Positions 63,599 to 64,000 of a stretch of 64,000 nt of DNA are shown in pieces. The notes under the pieces were generated by a model. That model did not search any database. It saw nothing but the letters and a program-made list of their open reading frames with translations, and was not told where the DNA came from. Location: positions 1 to 64,000 of the forward strand of contig JANTFW010000003.1 in the NCBI GenBank assembly GCA_024763245.1. The letters are read 5' to 3'. The DNA comes from Flavobacteriaceae bacterium. Its GTDB lineage: Bacteria > Bacteroidota > Bacteroidia > Flavobacteriales > Flavobacteriaceae. A program made the translations under genes and the position numbers. Each line of letters starts with the position of its first letter. Within the stretch, counting starts at the first letter, position 1.

Positions 63599-64000
63599 AT
63601 GGAATTACAAGGAATAAAACAACGATTTGGAATAATAGGTAACGATCCTGCCCTTAATAGAGCACTTGAAAAAGCAATTCGAGTTGCCCCAACAGATATC
63701 TCTGTATTGGTTACCGGAGAAAGTGGTGTGGGCAAGGAAAGTATTCCAAAGATTATCCATGCTCTTTCGCATAGGAAACACGCCAAATACATTGCTGTAA
63801 ACTGTGGTGCTATTCCAGAAGGAACCATAGATAGTGAACTATTTGGCCATGAAAAAGGTTCTTTTACCGGTGCTACAGCCACACGGCAAGGTTATTTTGA
63901 AGTTGCCGATGGCGGTACTATTTTTTTGGATGAGGTAGGTGAATTACCTCTCACTACCCAAGTTCGTTTGTTGAGAGTATTGGAAAATGGCGAATTTATG
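63599..64000 (+). CDS. Sigma-54-dependent transcriptional activator (partial, 3' end outside window)
   Basis: The first 134 codons are present and the gene runs past the window edge; it is not in the ORF track, whose entry 63583-63882 is its antisense shadow. It opens directly into the AAA+ domain without a receiver domain: Walker [13 protein letters not shown], the sigma-54 contact loop [13 protein letters not shown] (GAFTGA motif with Ser for Ala) and Walker [15 protein letters not shown]. It thus lacks an N-terminal sensory domain. It probably forms an operon with miaB. Confidence 0.93.
   Translation, partial: MELQGIKQRFGIIGNDPALNRALEKAIRVAPTDISVLVTGESGVGKESIPKIIHALSHRKHAKYIAVNCGAIPEGTIDSELFGHEKGSFTGATATRQGYFEVADGGTIFLDEVGELPLTTQVRLLRVLENGEFM

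Noticed and set aside
63583-63882. Minus-strand ORF of 99 residues at the right edge
   Set aside because: It is antisense to the AAA+ domain of the sigma-54 activator, whose own frame is clear but cut by the window edge.

Overview
The window is an AT-rich bacterial chromosome segment from the Bacteroidota, almost certainly a marine-type member of the Flavobacteriaceae. The evidence is the complete gliding/type IX secretion core gldK-gldL-gldM-gldN, a subtilisin with a type IX C-terminal sorting domain, menaquinone genes, LytTR and 2TM signalling proteins, TPR-LuxR regulators, and promoters of the Bacteroidota form (TTG/TTTG about 18-22 bp before TAnnTTTG). The segment is mostly gene-dense core genome. 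I see no prophage, CRISPR array, insertion sequence or integron.

Layout. 0-8.5 kb: ribosomal protein S1 with an unusual N-terminal DUF2853 domain, a LytTR response regulator beside a TPR-LuxR regulator, an 820-bp gene-free stretch holding two tandem hairpin units, and a LytS-type kinase fused to a 2TM module. 8.6-11 kb: an ECF sigma factor with a membrane partner, a decayed small membrane-protein gene and a methyltransferase. 11-24 kb: menB, a degenerate esterase, a C1 peptidase, a DnaQ/GIY-YIG nuclease, a DUF3857 protein, a potassium channel, miaA, isochorismate synthase with a MenI-like thioesterase, a secreted subtilisin and a nitronate monooxygenase. 24-35.5 kb: lytic transglycosylase, rfbC, mtaB, rsmD, DUF3822, a RecD-like helicase, an acyltransferase, a tiny lipoprotein missing from the ORF track, a nucleoside phosphorylase, and rny / probable 6S RNA / zapA / a coiled-coil protein. 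35.6-48.6 kb: M23 peptidase, TonB-dependent receptor, bcp, DUF456, LysM-glucosaminidase, a PLP enzyme, tRNA-Lys, an MlaEF-type transporter, ABC-F and an FAD oxidoreductase. 48.7-57.1 kb: gldN-M-L-K, an arginase-fold protein lacking its metal ligands, and topA. 57.1-62 kb: a repeat element, then a GH13 glucosidase and a PHP-glycosyltransferase fusion. 62-64 kb: miaB and the start of a sigma-54 activator.

Links between genes. MiaA and MiaB make ms2i6A37, and MtaB makes ms2t6A37, so three tRNA position-37 enzymes lie here. MenB, the isochorismate synthase and the MenI-like thioesterase act in menaquinone synthesis. GldKLMN form the trans-envelope core of the machine that would export the subtilisin. 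ZapA and its coiled-coil neighbour are probably division proteins, and the M23, SLT and LysM-glucosaminidase proteins act on peptidoglycan.

The most unusual points are the DUF2853-S1 fusion, the tandem terminator units at 5.85-6.25 kb (possible small RNAs), the intergenic inverted-repeat element with copies at both ends of the window, the PHP-GT4/GH13 pair beside that repeat, and two pseudo-enzymes whose catalytic residues are visibly replaced. None of these is a proven new system. Ten starts were moved inward from the ORF-track positions where a TTG or GTG extension, or an implausible N-terminus, preceded a better ATG.
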